Assembly: GCA_012519125.1 (NCBI GenBank)
Contig: JAAYQY010000401.1
Span: forward strand, 1-14,464
DNA length: 14,464 bases
Origin: Spirochaetales bacterium
GTDB lineage: Bacteria > Spirochaetota > Spirochaetia > Sphaerochaetales > Sphaerochaetaceae
Direction of reading: 5' to 3'
Below are positions 12,888 to 14,464 of this stretch, in pieces (the first letter of the stretch is position 1; every line of letters starts with the position of its first letter). The notes beneath the pieces were generated by a model that was not told the origin of the DNA, made no database searches, and saw only the letters and a list, made by a program, of their open reading frames with translations. Both the position numbers and the translations under genes were made by a program.

Positions 12888-14464
12888 TCAAACAGAGTAC
12901 AGCAATTCATCGTAAGTCGGTATCGGCCAATAGGAAGCATCGCACAAGAGCTCCGCCTCGTCGCTTACCGCCCTCACTTGTGCCATGGCAGGCAGGACCT
13001 TTTCATGGTAAAAGCGACTGGCATTGGTCACATCGGCGACCATGCGGGCTTCCAGCACCAGGTTTTCCAATGCACAGACATGTTCATCAAGCGAATCGGT
13101 GAGCATGGAAAGCCTCTGGACCAGCGATCTCTCATACGAGAGAGAAGAGGCCTTGAGCAGGGCAAGCTTCTCGTTGGCAGAATGGGCAAGATCTCCTGCG
13201 AACTTGCTCAGTGCCGGCAGAATCTGCCTGCGCACCATATCGACCATTGTCAGAGCCTCGATATTGATTGTCTTGCAGTAGTTCTCAAGTACAATCTCAT
13301 AGCGGCTGTGGATTTCGGTCTCGTTGAGCACCCCGAACTTTGCGAAGAGCGCGATGGACTTGCCCGAGATGAAGGATGGCAGGGCATCAGGGGTGGACTT
13401 GTGATTCGAAAGGCCCCGTTTCTGGGCTTCCTCAACCCACGCCTGGGCGTAGTTGTTTCCATTGAAGACAATCCTTCGGTGCTTCTGGTAGGTCTCCTTG
13501 ACCAAGGCCGACAGTGCACAGGGGAAATCCGTGGCCTTCTCAAGCTCATCGGCAAAGAGCGAAAGCTTGTCTGCAATGATCGTATTGAGCACAAAGTTCG
13601 GACCGGAAACGGAGAAGGAGGAACCGAGCATCCTGAACTCAAACTTGTTGCCGGTGAAGGCAAAGGGGCTGGTACGGTTGCGGTCGGTGGTATCCTTGGG
13701 GAAGGGAGGCAGGAGATTCACCCCCAGCAGCATCGAAGTACGAGCCTTCGAGGGGCAATCCAATCCGTCTGCAAGTGCATCGAGGATGCTGGTAAGCTCC
13801 TCACCAAGGAACATCGAGACGATGGCAGGAGGAGCCTCGTTTGCACCAAGGCGATGGTCGTTGCCTGCACTGGCCACCGAGACCCGCAGAAGATCCTGAT
13901 ACTCATCCACGGCAGCGATGACTGCCACCAAAAAGAGCAGGAACTGGGCGTTGTCCTTCGGGTTGTCACCCGGTTCGAGCAGGTTGATGCCCGTATCGGT
14001 GGAGATGGACCAGTTGTTGTGCTTGCCCGACCCGTTCACCCCGGCAAACGGCTTCTCGTGCAAGAGGCAGACAAGACCGTGACGGTCTGCAACCTTCTTC
14101 ATCATCTCCATGGTCAGCTGGTTGTGGTCAACCGCCAGATTGCTGGTGGTGAAAATGGGTGCAAGCTCATGCTGGGAGGGAGCGACCTCGTTGTGCTCGG
14201 TCTTTGCCAGGATGCCGAGCTTCCACAGCTCCTCATCGAGCTCGCGCATGAATGCGGAGACCCTTCCCTTCAGGTTGCCGAAGTAGTGGTCCTCCATCTC
14301 CTGCCCTTTCGGGGGGCGTGAACCGAGCAGCGTACGACCGGTATGGATGAGGTCCTTGCGCTTCAGATAGAGGGACTTGTCAATGAGAAAGTACTCCTGC
14401 TCAGGTCCAACGGTGGTCAGCACACGCCTCACCTCGGTCTTGCCAAAGAGCTTGAGGATCCTCA
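12888..14464 (-). CDS. glnN: Glutamine synthetase type III, N-terminus beyond window
   Basis: About 525 codons of a type III glutamine synthetase, which makes glutamine from glutamate, ammonia and ATP. The frame stays open to the window edge ([11 protein letters not shown] before the first in-frame GTG at 14432), so the N-terminal part of the usual roughly 700 residues is missing. Type III marks include GPEQEYFL with metal-binding glutamates, [32 protein letters not shown], and [20 protein letters not shown]. The long helical C-terminal tail after this is typical of the type. Regulation cannot be seen because the promoter is outside. It precedes a c-di-GMP gene pair separated by a hairpin and a separate promoter. 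The symbol is used loosely, since glnA is also applied to this type. Confidence 0.96.
   Translation of the reverse strand, partial: RILKLFGKTEVRRVLTTVGPEQEYFLIDKSLYLKRKDLIHTGRTLLGSRPPKGQEMEDHYFGNLKGRVSAFMRELDEELWKLGILAKTEHNEVAPSQHELAPIFTTSNLAVDHNQLTMEMMKKVADRHGLVCLLHEKPFAGVNGSGKHNNWSISTDTGINLLEPGDNPKDNAQFLLFLVAVIAAVDEYQDLLRVSVASAGNDHRLGANEAPPAIVSMFLGEELTSILDALADGLDCPSKARTSMLLGVNLLPPFPKDTTDRNRTSPFAFTGNKFEFRMLGSSFSVSGPNFVLNTIIADKLSLFADELEKATDFPCALSALVKETYQKHRRIVFNGNNYAQAWVEEAQKRGLSNHKSTPDALPSFISGKSIALFAKFGVLNETEIHSRYEIVLENYCKTINIEALTMVDMVRRQILPALSKFAGDLAHSANEKLALLKASSLSYERSLVQRLSMLTDSLDEHVCALENLVLEARMVADVTNASRFYHEKVLPAMAQVRAVSDEAELLCDASYWPIPTYDELLYSV

Noticed and set aside
12819..14321. A 500-codon open frame on the plus strand
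   Set aside because: It lies entirely antisense to the glutamine synthetase gene and shows no recognisable domain. The opposite strand has clear type III motifs throughout. Long antisense frames are common opposite conserved, codon-biased genes.
1..14464. Mobile element, prophage, CRISPR array or defence system
   Set aside because: No transposase, integrase, terminal repeats, direct-repeat array or defence domain was found on either strand. Gene content is metabolic and signalling.

Overview
This window looks like ordinary chromosome from a free-living, probably anaerobic bacterium. A Sphaerochaeta-like spirochaete is my best guess. It rests on general resemblance: a type III glutamine synthetase, GGDEF/HD-GYP signalling proteins, strong AGGAGG-type ribosome binding sites and a moderately GC-rich base composition. 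No sequence comparison was possible, so the taxonomy is tentative. There is no sign of an insertion sequence, prophage, CRISPR array, tRNA or rRNA. Genes are packed almost end to end, no gene-free stretch exceeds 300 bases, and everything except one cadD-like gene lies on the minus strand.

Reading in the direction of transcription (high to low coordinates), the window opens with the C-terminal three quarters of a type III glutamine synthetase (12888-14464), followed by a terminator-like hairpin. Next comes a translationally coupled c-di-GMP pair. The first is a PAS-GGDEF diguanylate cyclase (11846-12769). The second is a membrane 5TM-PAS-GGDEF-HD-GYP hybrid that could both make and degrade c-di-GMP (9843-11849). 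A promoter with a strong inverted repeat then drives a small unit of a cytidylate-kinase-like protein, a four-helix membrane protein and a GNAT acetyltransferase (8040-9779). The job of this unit is unknown.

The centre of the window is an argCJBD cluster (3595-7945). It encodes the acetylated, cyclic half of arginine biosynthesis from N-acetylglutamate to N-acetylornithine and ornithine. ArgJ recycles the acetyl group, and ArgB carries the C-terminal features of arginine-inhibitable kinases. The argC promoter is well formed and carries three sequences resembling ARG boxes, two of them exactly 21 bp apart. An asparagine synthetase gene (asnB, 1824-3512) follows argD behind an intrinsic terminator that ends just upstream of its ribosome binding site. 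With the glutamine synthetase, this makes the region rich in glutamine, glutamate and amide-nitrogen metabolism.

At the low-coordinate end a divergent unit pairs a CadD-family exporter gene (plus strand, 1243-1836) with a MarR-type regulator (683-1141) and an overlapping DUF6544-like membrane-anchored protein that runs off the window (1-699). The marR promoter carries two tandem copies of a TAGGTAAnnGGTTAC-type operator spaced exactly 21 bp. This gives a clear autoregulation model. I found no previously undescribed defence or mobile system. The most noteworthy signals are regulatory.
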